Part shown: piece after piece, positions 1-9,654 of the stretch
Layout of the letters: each line of letters starts with the position of its first letter
Position numbering within the stretch: the first letter of the stretch is position 1
Notes under the pieces: generated by a model
Seen by the model: only the letters and a program-made list of their open reading frames with translations
What the model was told of the DNA's origin: nothing
The model's database searches: none
Made by a program: the position numbers and the translations under genes
DNA from: Bombiscardovia asteroides_K
GTDB taxonomy: Bacteria > Actinomycetota > Actinomycetes > Actinomycetales > Bifidobacteriaceae
Assembly (NCBI RefSeq): GCF_048001765.1
Contig: NZ_CP181447.1
Location: 248,001-312,000 of the forward strand
Direction: 5' to 3'
DNA length: 64,000 nt

Positions 1-2
1 AT

Positions 3-968
3 GGTGAACCCTGCGTCACCCACATCGGAACCGACGGTGCGGGCCACTTCGTCAAGATGGTCCACAACGGCATCGAGTACTCAGACATGCAGGTGATTGC
101 CGAGTCCTATGACCTGATGCGCCGGGGCCTGGGCATGGAGCCTGAGGCCATAGCCCAGGTCTTCGAGGAGTGGAACCAGGGGGATTTGAACTCCTACCTG
201 GTGCAGATCACCGCCGAGGTGCTCCATCACACCGATGCCGCCACCGGCAAGCCATTCATCGACATCGTCACCGACCAGGCCGGCATGAAGGGCACCGGCA
301 CCTGGACCGTCCAGACCGCACTGGACCTTGCCGTGCCTGTGACCGGCATCGGCGAGGCCGTCTTCGCCCGGGGGCTGTCCTCTTCGCCTGAGCTGCGCAG
401 CCAGGCTGCCCAGGAGGGCCTGAAGGGTCCGCAGCCCAAGGCCGTCATGGCCGATTTGGCCGCCGACCCCGAGGCCCGCAAGTCCTTCATCGAGGACATC
501 CGCCAGGCTCTCTACGCCTCCAAGATCGTGGCCTACGCCCAGGGATTCAACGAGATGCAGGAGGGCGCCCGGGTCTATGGCTGGAAGCTGGACATGGGTG
601 CCATCGCCCGCATCTGGCGCGGCGGCTGCATCATCCGGGCCAAGTTCCTGAACCGAATCTCCGATGCTTACGCCTCTGGCCGTGAGCCGGGCTCCCTGCT
701 CTTCGACCCCTTCTTCAAGCAGGCTGTCGAGCAGGCCCAGGATTCCTGGCGGCGTGTCGTGGCCCGTGCCACCCAGGCCGGCATCCCCATCCCCGTCTTC
801 GCCAGCTCGCTGTCCTACTACGACGGACTGCGTTCCGACCGGCTCCCCGCCGCCCTGATCCAGGGGCAGCGCGACCTCTTCGGCGCCCACACCTATGGGC
901 GCGTGGATCAGCCAGGTGTCTTCCACACCCTCTGGGCCGAGGACAAGTCCGAAATCAAGCAGGACTGA
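3..968 (+). CDS. gnd: 6-phosphogluconate dehydrogenase, long form (3' part)
   Basis: Oxidative decarboxylation of 6-phosphogluconate to ribulose 5-phosphate, normally with NADP. The gene is cut by the left window edge; the reading frame is open from base 3, so the ATG at 57 is internal. The visible part begins inside the family signature (GAGHFVKMVHNGIEY, bases about 36-80) that carries substrate-binding and catalytic Lys, His and Asn. It continues through the all-helical C-terminal domain (IWRGGCIIRAKFL, then the typical C-terminal YDGLRSDRLPAALIQGQRD stretch). The N-terminal Rossmann domain lies outside. The long form is about 480 residues, so roughly one third is missing from view. A second, short-form 6PGDH lies at 6306-7184. 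A bidirectional-looking terminator follows. Confidence 0.95.
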   Translation, partial: GEPCVTHIGTDGAGHFVKMVHNGIEYSDMQVIAESYDLMRRGLGMEPEAIAQVFEEWNQGDLNSYLVQITAEVLHHTDAATGKPFIDIVTDQAGMKGTGTWTVQTALDLAVPVTGIGEAVFARGLSSSPELRSQAAQEGLKGPQPKAVMADLAADPEARKSFIEDIRQALYASKIVAYAQGFNEMQEGARVYGWKLDMGAIARIWRGGCIIRAKFLNRISDAYASGREPGSLLFDPFFKQAVEQAQDSWRRVVARATQAGIPIPVFASSLSYYDGLRSDRLPAALIQGQRDLFGAHTYGRVDQPGVFHTLWAEDKSEIKQD

Positions 969-986
969 GCCTGTCGCCAAAACCAC

Positions 987-1026
987 AAGGGCCCACCCAA
1001 CCATCAAGCCGGTTGAGCGGGCCCTT
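987..1026. terminator. Terminator between convergent gnd and lacI-type genes
   Basis: Inverted repeat AAGGGCCC (987-994) and GGGCCCTT (1019-1026), with an inner CAACC (998-1002) / GGTTG (1011-1015) pairing. It lies in the 68-bp gap between two convergent genes. A-rich and T-rich flanks are short. It could serve both strands. Confidence 0.7.
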
Positions 1027-1036
1027 TGTCATCCTG

Positions 1037-2071
1037 TCAGTGGATCTTGGCTGTGGATTCTCGGACCACCAGCCTGCAGTCGGCAATCGTCCGAGTGGGA
1101 GGGCGATTATCGTCGTCGCCTTGCAGGCGGGCCAGGAGGGCATCCACCGCCTTGCGGGCCAGGTCCTCCTTGTCGGTGCTGATGGTGGTCAGCGAGGGTA
1201 TATAGGACTCTCCCTCCTGGATGCCGTCGAATCCCATGACGGCCAGGTCCCGGGGAACCTCCACGCCGCATTCGTGCAGTCCTCGGATCAGGCCCAGGGC
1301 CAGGGAGTCGGTCATGCAGAAGATGCCGTCAAAGGGCAGGTCGGACGTCTCTGCCAGATGATGGCCCAGGTCATGGGCCAATTCCCCGTCCCAGCGGTCC
1401 AGGGGCAGGAAGTCTTTGGGGCTGGCCTTGATTCCGGCGTCTTTCAGAGCCTTCAAGCAGCCGGCCACCCTGCGGCCGCGGACCGAGTACCGTTGGACCG
1501 GATCGGTGCTGGCCGTCATGTCGGCGCCCACCACACCTATTCGTCGGCATCCGCAGTCCAGCAGATGCTGCACGGCCATGGCGGCTCCCTCGAATCCGGC
1601 CGTCATGACTGAATCAAAGACCGGCTGGGCTGAGGGGTCGTCCAGCAGGACCAGAGGCTTGCCATCGGCCAGCTCCTGCATCTCCTCATTGGTGATGCTG
1701 CCTGGACTGAAGATGGTGCCGTCGCAGAGTTGGCTGGTCACATGCCGCAGGATGGAGACCTCGTCCTGTTTGGAGTTGGAGGTCTGCTGGATGATGGCCT
1801 GCATGCCGTGGGCGTTGATCTGCCGGGAGATGGCCGCACTCATCTGTGCAGGGTAGGGCTTGTCAAGCTCGAAGATGGCCACGCCGATGATGCCGCTCTT
1901 GCCTGAGCGCAGGCTTCTGGCCGACAGATTGGCCGAGTAGCGGAGCTTGTGGGCGGCAAGCAGGACCCTGCGCCTGGTGTCGTCCGCTATGCGTGTATCG
2001 CCTCGAAGGGCATAGGAGGCAGTGGCCCGAGAGACCTGCGCCTCCTTGGCCACATCGCTCATCGTCACCAT
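1037..2071 (-). CDS. LacI-family transcriptional regulator
   Basis: DNA-binding repressor of 344 residues that probably controls the divergent sugar ABC operon at 2256. The N-terminal LacI helix-turn-helix reads MSDVAKEAQVSRATASYAL, followed by the hinge helix region (NLSARSLRSGKSGIIGV) and a periplasmic-binding-protein-like effector domain. The frame extends to an ATG at 2140, but that codon sits inside the upstream operator. The ATG at 2071 has a GAAAGG Shine-Dalgarno six bases before it, so I start there. The effector is unknown; a saccharide is expected from the neighbouring transporter and glycosidase. Confidence 0.9.
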   Translation of the reverse strand: MVTMSDVAKEAQVSRATASYALRGDTRIADDTRRRVLLAAHKLRYSANLSARSLRSGKSGIIGVAIFELDKPYPAQMSAAISRQINAHGMQAIIQQTSNSKQDEVSILRHVTSQLCDGTIFSPGSITNEEMQELADGKPLVLLDDPSAQPVFDSVMTAGFEGAAMAVQHLLDCGCRRIGVVGADMTASTDPVQRYSVRGRRVAGCLKALKDAGIKASPKDFLPLDRWDGELAHDLGHHLAETSDLPFDGIFCMTDSLALGLIRGLHECGVEVPRDLAVMGFDGIQEGESYIPSLTTISTDKEDLARKAVDALLARLQGDDDNRPPTRTIADCRLVVRESTAKIH

Positions 2072-2133
2072 CTCGCACCTTTCCCGGGGTTCAGCCATTA
2101 TCTTAGGCACGCATGGACCCTGGCAGAATGTAA

Positions 2134-2162
2134 TTGACACGATTCAAACAACGTGCTATACC
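2134..2162 (+). promoter_or_regulatory. Promoter of sugar ABC operon overlapped by LacI operator O1
   Basis: Consensus -35 TTGACA (2134-2139), 17-bp spacer, and -10 TATACC (2157-2162), reading toward the binding-protein gene. The -35 lies inside TTGACACGATTCAA (2134-2147). This is a LacI-family pseudo-palindrome with the central CG dyad and TTGA/TCAA ends, so a bound repressor would block the promoter. Confidence 0.75.
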
Positions 2163-2177
2163 ATATTGTGACAGCAG

Positions 2178-2191
2178 TTGAATCGTGTCAA
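2178..2191 (+). promoter_or_regulatory. LacI operator O2
   Basis: TTGAATCGTGTCAA is the exact reverse complement of O1 at 2134-2147. The match extends to 16 bp (2132-2147 against 2178-2193). Dyad centres are 44 bp apart, about four helical turns. O2 lies just downstream of the expected start of transcription. Confidence 0.75.
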
Positions 2192-2255
2192 TTCCCGGGT
2201 CTCGACGTTGAACAGCCCGGACGGATGTTCAGAGGATTGATTGCAAGGAGGAGTC

Positions 2256-3506
2256 ATGAAGCTGAAGCGAGCATGGAAGGGCATAGCCGCTGCGCTGGGG
2301 GTCGGCATGTTGGTGTCGGCCATGGGTGCCTGCGGAGCTGGCGGCGCTGACGGGTCCAAGACAACGTTGACCTTCCTGTCATGGAACAACGAACAGGTGA
2401 TGAGGCCATACATCGACCAATTCGAGCAACAGAACCCAGGGATCAAGGTGGACTTCAGCTACTCGCCGCCGACCCCTGAGTACATCCAGACCCTACAGAC
2501 CCGACTGGTCGGCAACCAGGCCCCGGATGTGTTCATCATCACCTCCGAGAACAAGGCTGACCTGATCAAGAACGGCTACGTGCGGGACCTGACCAACGAG
2601 CCCTTCATGCGCAACATCTCCCAGGCCAACAAGGACTTCGTCAGCCACGAGGGCAAGGTCTACGGAATGTCCGTGTCCTCCTGGGCCTCCGGCATCGTCT
2701 ACAACAAGGACCTGCTGGCCAAGGTGGGTGCCAAGGAGGTACCGGAGACCTGGGACGGGTTCCTGCAGCTGTGCAAGAAGCTCAAGACCGCCGGGGTCAC
2801 GCCTTTCCTGGAGACCATCGCCGATGGTCCCAGCAGGATCCCCGACGCCTTCATGGGCTCGCAGTTCGACAGGGACAAGGTCGACGTGACCAGTCTGATC
2901 GACCGCCGCCCTCAAAAGCCCGGCAGCGACCAGCGCGAGGCGGCTGCGGCCTGGATGAAGCTCTACGACCAGGGCCTGGTCACCCGGGACACGGTCGGCA
3001 TCAGCGGCGACGACATGAAGACCCAGTTCATCAACGGCCAGGTGGCCATGATCTGCACCGGCCCCTGGGATCTGCCATCCATCGGCCAGGCTGGGCTCAA
3101 GTATGGTATGGCCCCCATGCCTCTCTTTGAGAAGGGCATGGTCAACTACGCCCAGGGATCGCCATCGCCCGCCTACGCCATCTACTCCCACCTCAAGGGC
3201 GACAAGCTCAAGGCGGCCCGGAAGTTCCTGACCTTCATGGACAGCCACTGGGCCCTGCAGCGTTCGGCCGACAACGGGGATGCCATCACCGTCCAGGGGT
3301 TCAAGGCCAAGGTCAAGCCCGAGTACGAGCAGGTCTACCGGGCCAACGTGCAGCCAGGCCATTACTTCCTGCTCATGAACTTCTATGCCAAGCCGGATGT
3401 GCTGACGACCGTCCGCCAGTCCGAGACCCAGCAGCTGGTGCAGGGGTCCATCAATCTGGATCAGTGGGCCAAGGCCATCGACGACAAGATGGCCTCGGTC
3501 AAGTAG
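2256..3506 (+). CDS. Sugar ABC transporter substrate-binding lipoprotein
   Basis: Extracellular solute-binding protein, family 1 (MalE-like), 416 residues, that would capture an oligosaccharide for the two permeases downstream. The signal peptide ends in a lipobox (VSAMGAC), so it should be lipid-anchored. Typical motifs include NNEQVMRPYIDQFEQQNPGI near the N-terminus and the GPWDLPSIGQAG region. ATG 2256 is preceded by AAGGAGG at good spacing. The ligand cannot be read from sequence. The downstream GH43-like enzyme suggests a plant-derived pentose-containing or similar glycan. No ATPase is encoded here; a shared MsiK-type ATPase elsewhere is usual in bifidobacteria. Confidence 0.92.
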   Translation: MKLKRAWKGIAAALGVGMLVSAMGACGAGGADGSKTTLTFLSWNNEQVMRPYIDQFEQQNPGIKVDFSYSPPTPEYIQTLQTRLVGNQAPDVFIITSENKADLIKNGYVRDLTNEPFMRNISQANKDFVSHEGKVYGMSVSSWASGIVYNKDLLAKVGAKEVPETWDGFLQLCKKLKTAGVTPFLETIADGPSRIPDAFMGSQFDRDKVDVTSLIDRRPQKPGSDQREAAAAWMKLYDQGLVTRDTVGISGDDMKTQFINGQVAMICTGPWDLPSIGQAGLKYGMAPMPLFEKGMVNYAQGSPSPAYAIYSHLKGDKLKAARKFLTFMDSHWALQRSADNGDAITVQGFKAKVKPEYEQVYRANVQPGHYFLLMNFYAKPDVLTTVRQSETQQLVQGSINLDQWAKAIDDKMASVK

Positions 3507-3519
3507 GAAGGGCTGGATC

Positions 3520-4449
3520 ATGGCTTCCCAATCTGCGGCAGAGCGTGCCCACGCCCATCGGCGTCGCACGGTCGGCCTGCGGCAGGATCTGACCTCCTTC
3601 TGGTTCCTTCTGCCCATTCTGGCCGTCTTCGTCATCCTCTTTGCGGTGCCGCTGGTGCAGACCATCATCTACTCGGTGACCGACTTCAACGGCTACAGCC
3701 TGAACATGCACTATGTGGGTTGGGAGAACTACCATAGCGTGTTCACTGATTCCTCGACCATGCAGGGCCTGGTGTTCACCATCCTGTACGCCGTGGCCCA
3801 GACGGTCCTGGTGACCATCTTCGCCATCCCCCTGGCCGTCACCCTGAACAGGAAGTTCTGGGGCCGCAACTTCGCACGTTCCCTGTTCTTCTTCTTCAGC
3901 GTGCCATCGCTGGCCATCATGGGCATGGTCTGGAAGTACATCTTCTCGCCTATGAAGTCAGGTGTCTTCAACACCATCCTGGGCGTCTTCGGCCTGGGAC
4001 CGGTACCCTGGCTGTCCAACTCGACCCTGGCCCGGTGCTGCGTCATCTTCATCGCGGTCTGGGCGCAGATCGGCTGGCACGCCACTCTCTACCTGGCCTT
4101 CCTGCAGTCCATTCCCGGAGACCTCTATGAGCAGGCCACGGTGGACGGTGCCACCAGCCGCCAGCAGTTCGTCCACATCACCCTGCCCCAGTTGATCCCA
4201 GGCATCGTCACCTCCAGCTTCCTGCTCATGTCAGGCGGCCTCAAGGTTTACGACCTGCCCTACACCATGACCAAGGGCGGCCCCGGATACTCCACCTATA
4301 CGGTGACCCAGTCCATCATTCAGCAGGGCATCGGCCAGTCCCAGTATGGGCTGGGCTCGGCCCTGGCGGTCCTGTTCACCGTGGCCACGGCCCTGGTGGT
4401 CTTCGCTCAGATGGGCGCCGCCAGCCTGATTTCCAGGAGGTTCCAATGA
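3520..4449 (+). CDS. Sugar ABC transporter permease (MalF-type)
   Basis: Inner-membrane permease of 309 residues, first of a pair. It has about six hydrophobic segments, with the first starting near residue 28. The cytoplasmic EAA loop reads YEQATVDGATSRQQFVHITLP (about residues 203-223), the site that docks the ATPase. The gene starts 13 bp after the binding-protein stop behind GGAAGGG, and its end overlaps the next gene by four bases (ATGA), so translation is coupled. Confidence 0.93.
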   Translation: MASQSAAERAHAHRRRTVGLRQDLTSFWFLLPILAVFVILFAVPLVQTIIYSVTDFNGYSLNMHYVGWENYHSVFTDSSTMQGLVFTILYAVAQTVLVTIFAIPLAVTLNRKFWGRNFARSLFFFFSVPSLAIMGMVWKYIFSPMKSGVFNTILGVFGLGPVPWLSNSTLARCCVIFIAVWAQIGWHATLYLAFLQSIPGDLYEQATVDGATSRQQFVHITLPQLIPGIVTSSFLLMSGGLKVYDLPYTMTKGGPGYSTYTVTQSIIQQGIGQSQYGLGSALAVLFTVATALVVFAQMGAASLISRRFQ

Positions 4450-5303
4450 GCAGCAGCAAGAACTCGACCCTGACACTGAGCCAGCGGGAACGGCGGCGTT
4501 CGGTGGTCAGGAGCGTGGTGGTGCTGATCATCGCCCTGATCTGCGCTGTGCCCCTCTGGTACATCCTGATCAACACCTTCAAGACCGTCCCCGACATGGC
4601 CACCAATCCGCTGGGTCTGCCCAAGCAGTGGACGCTGCGCAACTACACGCGGGCCTTCGCTACGGTGCCTATCGTCCGCAGCCTGGTCAACACCCTGATT
4701 GTCACCTTCTTCGGCGTCCTCTTCCAGGTGCTGATCGGAGCCCTGGCCGCCTATGGGATGATTTTGCGCAAGTCGATCTTCACCTCGGTCATAGGGGTGA
4801 TTCTCATGATCGCCTTTGTCATTCCCACCCAGTCCACCCTGATTCCCCTCTACCGGATGGAGTCCAGCGTGGGGTTGGTCAACACGCTCCTGGGCCTGAT
4901 CGTCATGTACCTGGGCGGGGCGGTCTTCTGCTACTTCCTGATTGTGGGCTACATGCAGTCCCTGCCCTTCGAGGTCATCGAGGCCGCCAGGATCGACGGG
5001 GCTGGTCCCCTAAGGATCTTCTGGAACATCGTGCTGCCGCTGATTAGGCCCATCCTGACCACGGTGGTGGTCTTCCAGACCATGTCGACCTGGAATGACT
5101 TCATGACGGCCAACGTCTTCATCAGCAGCTCCAACCTGCGCACCATCGTTCTGCAGGTCTACAACGCAGTCGGCCAGTTCACCACTGATTGGCCCAGCTT
5201 CATGACCATCACGGTCCTGGCCCTGATCCCGGTCTTCATCTTCTTCATCTTCTGTCAGAAGTGGATCGTCTCCGGGCTGGTTGCCGGCGCGGTCAAGGGT
5301 TAA
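4446..5303 (+). CDS. Sugar ABC transporter permease (MalG-type)
   Basis: Second membrane subunit, 285 residues, with a predicted N-terminal cytoplasmic stretch and six helices. The EAA loop is visible as FEVIEAARIDGAGPLRIFW (about residues 177-195). The C-terminus ends in GLVAGAVKG, the common end of MalG-type permeases. It overlaps the upstream permease by ATGA. A GC-rich hairpin follows before the glycosidase gene. Confidence 0.93.
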   Translation: MSSSKNSTLTLSQRERRRSVVRSVVVLIIALICAVPLWYILINTFKTVPDMATNPLGLPKQWTLRNYTRAFATVPIVRSLVNTLIVTFFGVLFQVLIGALAAYGMILRKSIFTSVIGVILMIAFVIPTQSTLIPLYRMESSVGLVNTLLGLIVMYLGGAVFCYFLIVGYMQSLPFEVIEAARIDGAGPLRIFWNIVLPLIRPILTTVVVFQTMSTWNDFMTANVFISSSNLRTIVLQVYNAVGQFTTDWPSFMTITVLALIPVFIFFIFCQKWIVSGLVAGAVKG

Positions 5304-5332
5304 GGCGGCCAGTCGAAGGGTCGTAGTCAATG

Positions 5333-5359
5333 GCGGCGGTCGGAGGTTCCGGCCGCCGC
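5333..5359 (+). other. Intercistronic GC-rich hairpin
   Basis: GCGGCGG (5333-5339) pairs with CCGCCGC (5353-5359), with an inner CGGA/TCCG pairing. It has no T tract, so it is more likely an mRNA processing or stability element (or partial attenuator) between permease and glycosidase than a full terminator. Confidence 0.55.
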
Positions 5360-5386
5360 ACTCATGAAGGATCGGAGTCATAGTCC

Positions 5387-6305
5387 ATGGAGGAATTCGC
5401 AAGCGTACATCAAGGGTCGGAGGGGACGGGATTGGCGAGCAACCCCTTGCATCGCTACTGCGCCGACCCGGATCTGGTCATGATCGGGGACCGCTGGTAC
5501 CTCTACTGCACCGAGGACGGTCTGCCTGAATGGTCCTCGCATGCCTTCTACGTTTATGAATCCGGGGACCTGTGCCACTGGACCCGCAAAAAAATCCTGG
5601 ACCTGGACCAGGTTCCCTGGTGGCATGGGGGACAGGGTGCCTGGGCTCCCTGCCTGTTGGTGCGCCAGGGACGCTGCATCCTGTATTTTGTGGCCGACGG
5701 GCAGATCGGCCAGGCCGTCGCTCCCGGTCCAACCGGCCCCTTCCGGGCGGCCCAGGAGCCTTTCATCGCCCGGGGGGACGACGACTGCCTGCCCATCGAT
5801 CCCTCGGTCTTTGTGGATGACGACGATGCGCCCTATCTGCTCTGGGGCAATGGCCGCGCCTACATGGGGCGGTTGAGTCCGGACGGACTGCGTCTGGAAG
5901 AAGGCTCAGTGCGCTCCGCCGTGCCCGACAATTTCCGCGAAGCCATCACTGTCTGTCGACGCGGGGAAACCTACTATGCCTCCTGGTCGGAGAACGACAC
6001 CAGGGACCCGAGCTACCGGATCCGCTGGTCCAGCGCACCATCGCTGGACGGGCCCTGGGCCGCACCCGAGGTCCTGATCCAGGCCGATCGTGCCAAGGGG
6101 ATCCTGGCCACGGGGCACCACTGCATCACCCGTGTGCCGGGCCGGGGCGACTGGATTGTGGCTTACCACAGGTTCGCCAGGGACGGCCAGGGCGACGGCT
6201 GTCATCGCGAAATCGTCTTTGCCCCCTTGGATTTCGCTGATGACGGTGCCATGGTCCAGGTCCGTCCGCAGGTGGGATCCTACTGGTACCCGGCCCGGGA
6301 CCGGG

Positions 6306-6316
<11 letters not shown>
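5387..6316 (+). CDS. GH43-like glycoside hydrolase
   Basis: Probable cytoplasmic five-bladed beta-propeller glycosidase of 309 residues with no signal peptide. Likely catalytic residues are Asp27 in CADPDLV (base), Asp138 in LPIDPSVFVDDDD (pKa modulator) and Glu185 in FREAITV (acid). WAPCLL resembles the WAP motif of clan GH-F. It is the last gene of the ABC operon, preceded by GGAG nine bases before ATG 5387, so it probably hydrolyses the imported oligosaccharide. Arabinosidase or xylosidase activity is plausible, but the subfamily and substrate cannot be fixed by eye. Its 3' end overlaps the convergent gnd by 11 bp. Confidence 0.8.
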
Positions 6317-7184
<868 letters not shown>

Positions 7185-7271
7185 AATGTCAGTTCCTCTC
7201 CCTTGACTGCAACAGTGTGAAGTTGACCGCGATAGTTGGTGGTCGGCCGCGGTCGGGCCGAATTGTCGGTA

Positions 7272-7949
7272 CTACCGGCGAGCTGCCTGTCGGGCTCGCT
7301 CAGCCTGAACCTGGGCGGTGTGTGCCTTGACATCGCACTGCAGGCCCAGGGTGTCGATGACCTCTTCGGCCTCGATTTCAGGAGACATGCGCAGACCCAC
7401 GTCGATGGTCAGGTGGACCTCGTCCGGTCCCAGAGGTTCCAGGTCATCGAACTGGGAGCGCAGCATCTGCGGCTTCATGAAATGGCCCTTCCGCTTGGAG
7501 AGCCGTTCCATGATGGAGTCGTAGTCCCCGCTCAGGTGGATGAAGACCACCCCAGGCATCCGCAGCCGGTCACGATAGATCCGCTTCAGGGCCGAGCAGG
7601 TGACGGTTCCGGGCACTCCACGGCGTATGTGGTCCTCGATCCAATCATGGATGCTGTCCAGCCAGGGCCATCGGTCCTCGTCGTTCAGGGGGATGCCTCG
7701 GGCCATCTTGTCGATGTTGGCCTGGGGATGGAAGTCGTCGGCCTCGGCCATGTCCCAGCCCAGCTTGTTGCCCAGGTGCTCGTTCATGGTGGTCTTGCCG
7801 CAGCCGGAGACCCCCATGATGACCAGGATGGGTGTGCGGTCGTGGAAGTAGTCCGGGGGAACCGTGTTGTCCACTGCCGAAGGGACCTGGGGCTCCGGGT
7901 GGTCTTCTGCGCTCAGCGCGTCGGGATTCTTCAACGTTGTGTCGACCAT
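7272..7949 (-). CDS. gntK: Gluconokinase
   Basis: Phosphorylates D-gluconate to 6-phosphogluconate with ATP in the cytoplasm. The protein is 225 residues, with a Walker A GVSGCGKT and the family segments ADDFHPQANIDKM and CSALKRIYRDRLR. It has an N-terminal extension of about 40 residues before the P-loop, longer than the compact E. coli enzyme. ATG 7949 is preceded by AGAAAGG at six bases, which favours it over the ATG 30 bp upstream. It lies 36 bp downstream of gntP in an apparent operon. Confidence 0.95.
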   Translation of the reverse strand: MVDTTLKNPDALSAEDHPEPQVPSAVDNTVPPDYFHDRTPILVIMGVSGCGKTTMNEHLGNKLGWDMAEADDFHPQANIDKMARGIPLNDEDRWPWLDSIHDWIEDHIRRGVPGTVTCSALKRIYRDRLRMPGVVFIHLSGDYDSIMERLSKRKGHFMKPQMLRSQFDDLEPLGPDEVHLTIDVGLRMSPEIEAEEVIDTLGLQCDVKAHTAQVQAERARQAARR

Positions 7950-7985
7950 GTGCAACCTTTCTGAAAAGTGATCTGACAATGACGC

Positions 7986-9431
7986 TCAGGCGGTGATGGG
8001 CACAAAGATGCTGGCGATCATGACCAGGACCAGGACCACTACCGACAGCAGGCATTCCAGAACCGACCAGGTCTTCAGGGTCTCGCCAACACTCAGGCCG
8101 AAGTACTCCTTGATCAGCCAGAAGCCAGCGTCGTTGAGGTGGGAGAGGAAGATGGAGCCGGCGCCGATGGCGATGACCAGGAGTGTGGTTGCCATGGAGC
8201 CCGCATGCATCATGGTCATGGCGTTGCTGAGGATGCCGGCCGTGGTCAGGATGGAGACGGTGGCCGATCCTGTGGCGATGCGCACAAAGACGGCGATGAC
8301 CCAGCCCAACAGGAAGATGGAGATGTTGGAGTTCTCCACAAAGGTGCCGATGATCTTGCCGATGCCGGTGGAGACCAGTACGCCCTTGAAGCCGCCGCCT
8401 GCGCCCACGATCAGCAGGATGCCTGCCACGGCGGGCAGCGAGGCTCCCAGGGAGTCATTGACGGTCTTCCAGGAGATGCCCGAGGCTGCCTTGAGGACCA
8501 GCATGGAGACAATCAGCGCTATGGCCAGGGCCATGACCGGGTTGCCGATGAAGTTGATGGTCTGTGCCAGTCCGTCTGTGCGGTCCTTGAACCCGGGAAT
8601 GGCGATTTCGAAGATGGAGGTCAGCAGCATGAGGACTGCCGGCAGCAGGATGCAGCAGACCGAGAGGGCGAAGGATGGCAGCCGGGTCTCTTCCTTGCCG
8701 GCCTGCTCGCTTTTGGCCGCGAAATCAGCCGGAGCCTGAATGGGTACCCAGCGGGAAGCCAGCCGGGAGAAGGCCGGGCCCACGACGACCAGGGTGATGA
8801 GGGCGAAGGGGATACCGAACATCATGGTCATGCCCACATTGCCGGTCTGCTTGAACTGGCTCAGGGCCGCCAGGGGACCAGGGTGGGGAGGCACACAGGC
8901 GTGCATGATGGACAGGCCTGCCAGGGTTGGGATGGCCACCCGCATCAAGGGGAGCTTGGTGCGGCGGGCCACCAGAATGATGACCGGGACCAGAATGACC
9001 AGGCCGACCTCGAAGAACATGGGCAGGCCGATCAGGGCGCCGATCAGAGCCATGATCCAGGGGATGGTGGCGGGCTTGGACTTGGCCACCAGGGTGTTGA
9101 CCACCTGGTCAGTGGCTCCGGTGTCCATGAGGACCTTGCCGATCATGGCTCCCAAGCCGATCAGAATGCCCACGGAGCCCATGGTGTTGCCGAACTCGCC
9201 AGTGAAGCTGGTCAGGGTGGCTACGGGACCATAGCCGGAACCGATGCCGACCACCAGGGCGGCACCCAGCAGGGAGACAAAGGGATGAAGTTTGACGACA
9301 GTGACCAGGAAGATGAGCACCGCCAGGCTGAGCACCAGGCTGATGCCCAATCGGGTGGTGTTCAGGGATACGGCCTGACTCGCCGCAAGGGTCAGGAACC
9401 CTTCGGCTGTCGGTTGCGACGCTAAAAGCAT
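7986..9431 (-). CDS. gntP: Gluconate permease, GntP family
   Basis: Proton-coupled gluconate transporter of 481 residues with 12 or more hydrophobic segments. Characteristic family stretches are GSGYGPVATLTSFTGEFG near residue 65, the conserved HPGPLAA motif, and SHLNDAGFWLIKEYFGLS near the C-terminus. AGAGG sits just before ATG 9431. It is the first gene of gntP-gntK-gnd, transcribed away from the GntR regulator, with AT-rich inverted repeats in the shared region. Confidence 0.95.
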   Translation of the reverse strand: MLLASQPTAEGFLTLAASQAVSLNTTRLGISLVLSLAVLIFLVTVVKLHPFVSLLGAALVVGIGSGYGPVATLTSFTGEFGNTMGSVGILIGLGAMIGKVLMDTGATDQVVNTLVAKSKPATIPWIMALIGALIGLPMFFEVGLVILVPVIILVARRTKLPLMRVAIPTLAGLSIMHACVPPHPGPLAALSQFKQTGNVGMTMMFGIPFALITLVVVGPAFSRLASRWVPIQAPADFAAKSEQAGKEETRLPSFALSVCCILLPAVLMLLTSIFEIAIPGFKDRTDGLAQTINFIGNPVMALAIALIVSMLVLKAASGISWKTVNDSLGASLPAVAGILLIVGAGGGFKGVLVSTGIGKIIGTFVENSNISIFLLGWVIAVFVRIATGSATVSILTTAGILSNAMTMMHAGSMATTLLVIAIGAGSIFLSHLNDAGFWLIKEYFGLSVGETLKTWSVLECLLSVVVLVLVMIASIFVPITA

Positions 9432-9501
9432 TGCTGCCTCTTCTCTGAGGATGTGAACCGTTCGGCTTCGGCGGCTTCTCGGCTCTTATTTTTGCATTAC
9501 G

Positions 9502-9546
9502 TAATATCGACAGTGTGATATTAAGTATGCCTTAACAGATAATATC
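9502..9546. promoter_or_regulatory. Putative GntR operator region
   Basis: AT-rich stretch in the divergent gntP/gntR gap with three copies of one heptamer: TAATATC (9502-9508), GATATTA (9517-9523, reverse complement) and TAATATC (9540-9546). The first two form an inverted repeat with an 8-bp spacer. Position between the two promoters fits autoregulated control by the adjacent FadR-type protein. Confidence 0.5.
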
Positions 9547-9654
9547 TTACACGAAACTGGGATGGATTGGAAGATGGCATGCTGAGGGCAGTGTTAAGTC
9601 TCAAACTGTTTGCAGACCCCTCCGAGCCGGTTGGGAACGAGCCTGGTTGCTAGA

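Noticed and set aside
2071..2140. Longer LacI start at ATG 2140
   Set aside because: The codon lies inside operator O1 and lacks a ribosome binding site. ATG 2071 has GAAAGG and gives the usual LacI N-terminus.
8139..9425. A 428-codon open frame on the plus strand
   Set aside because: It is antisense to gntP, whose membrane-protein sequence is unmistakable. The product is Gly/Asp/His-rich as expected for a shadow frame.
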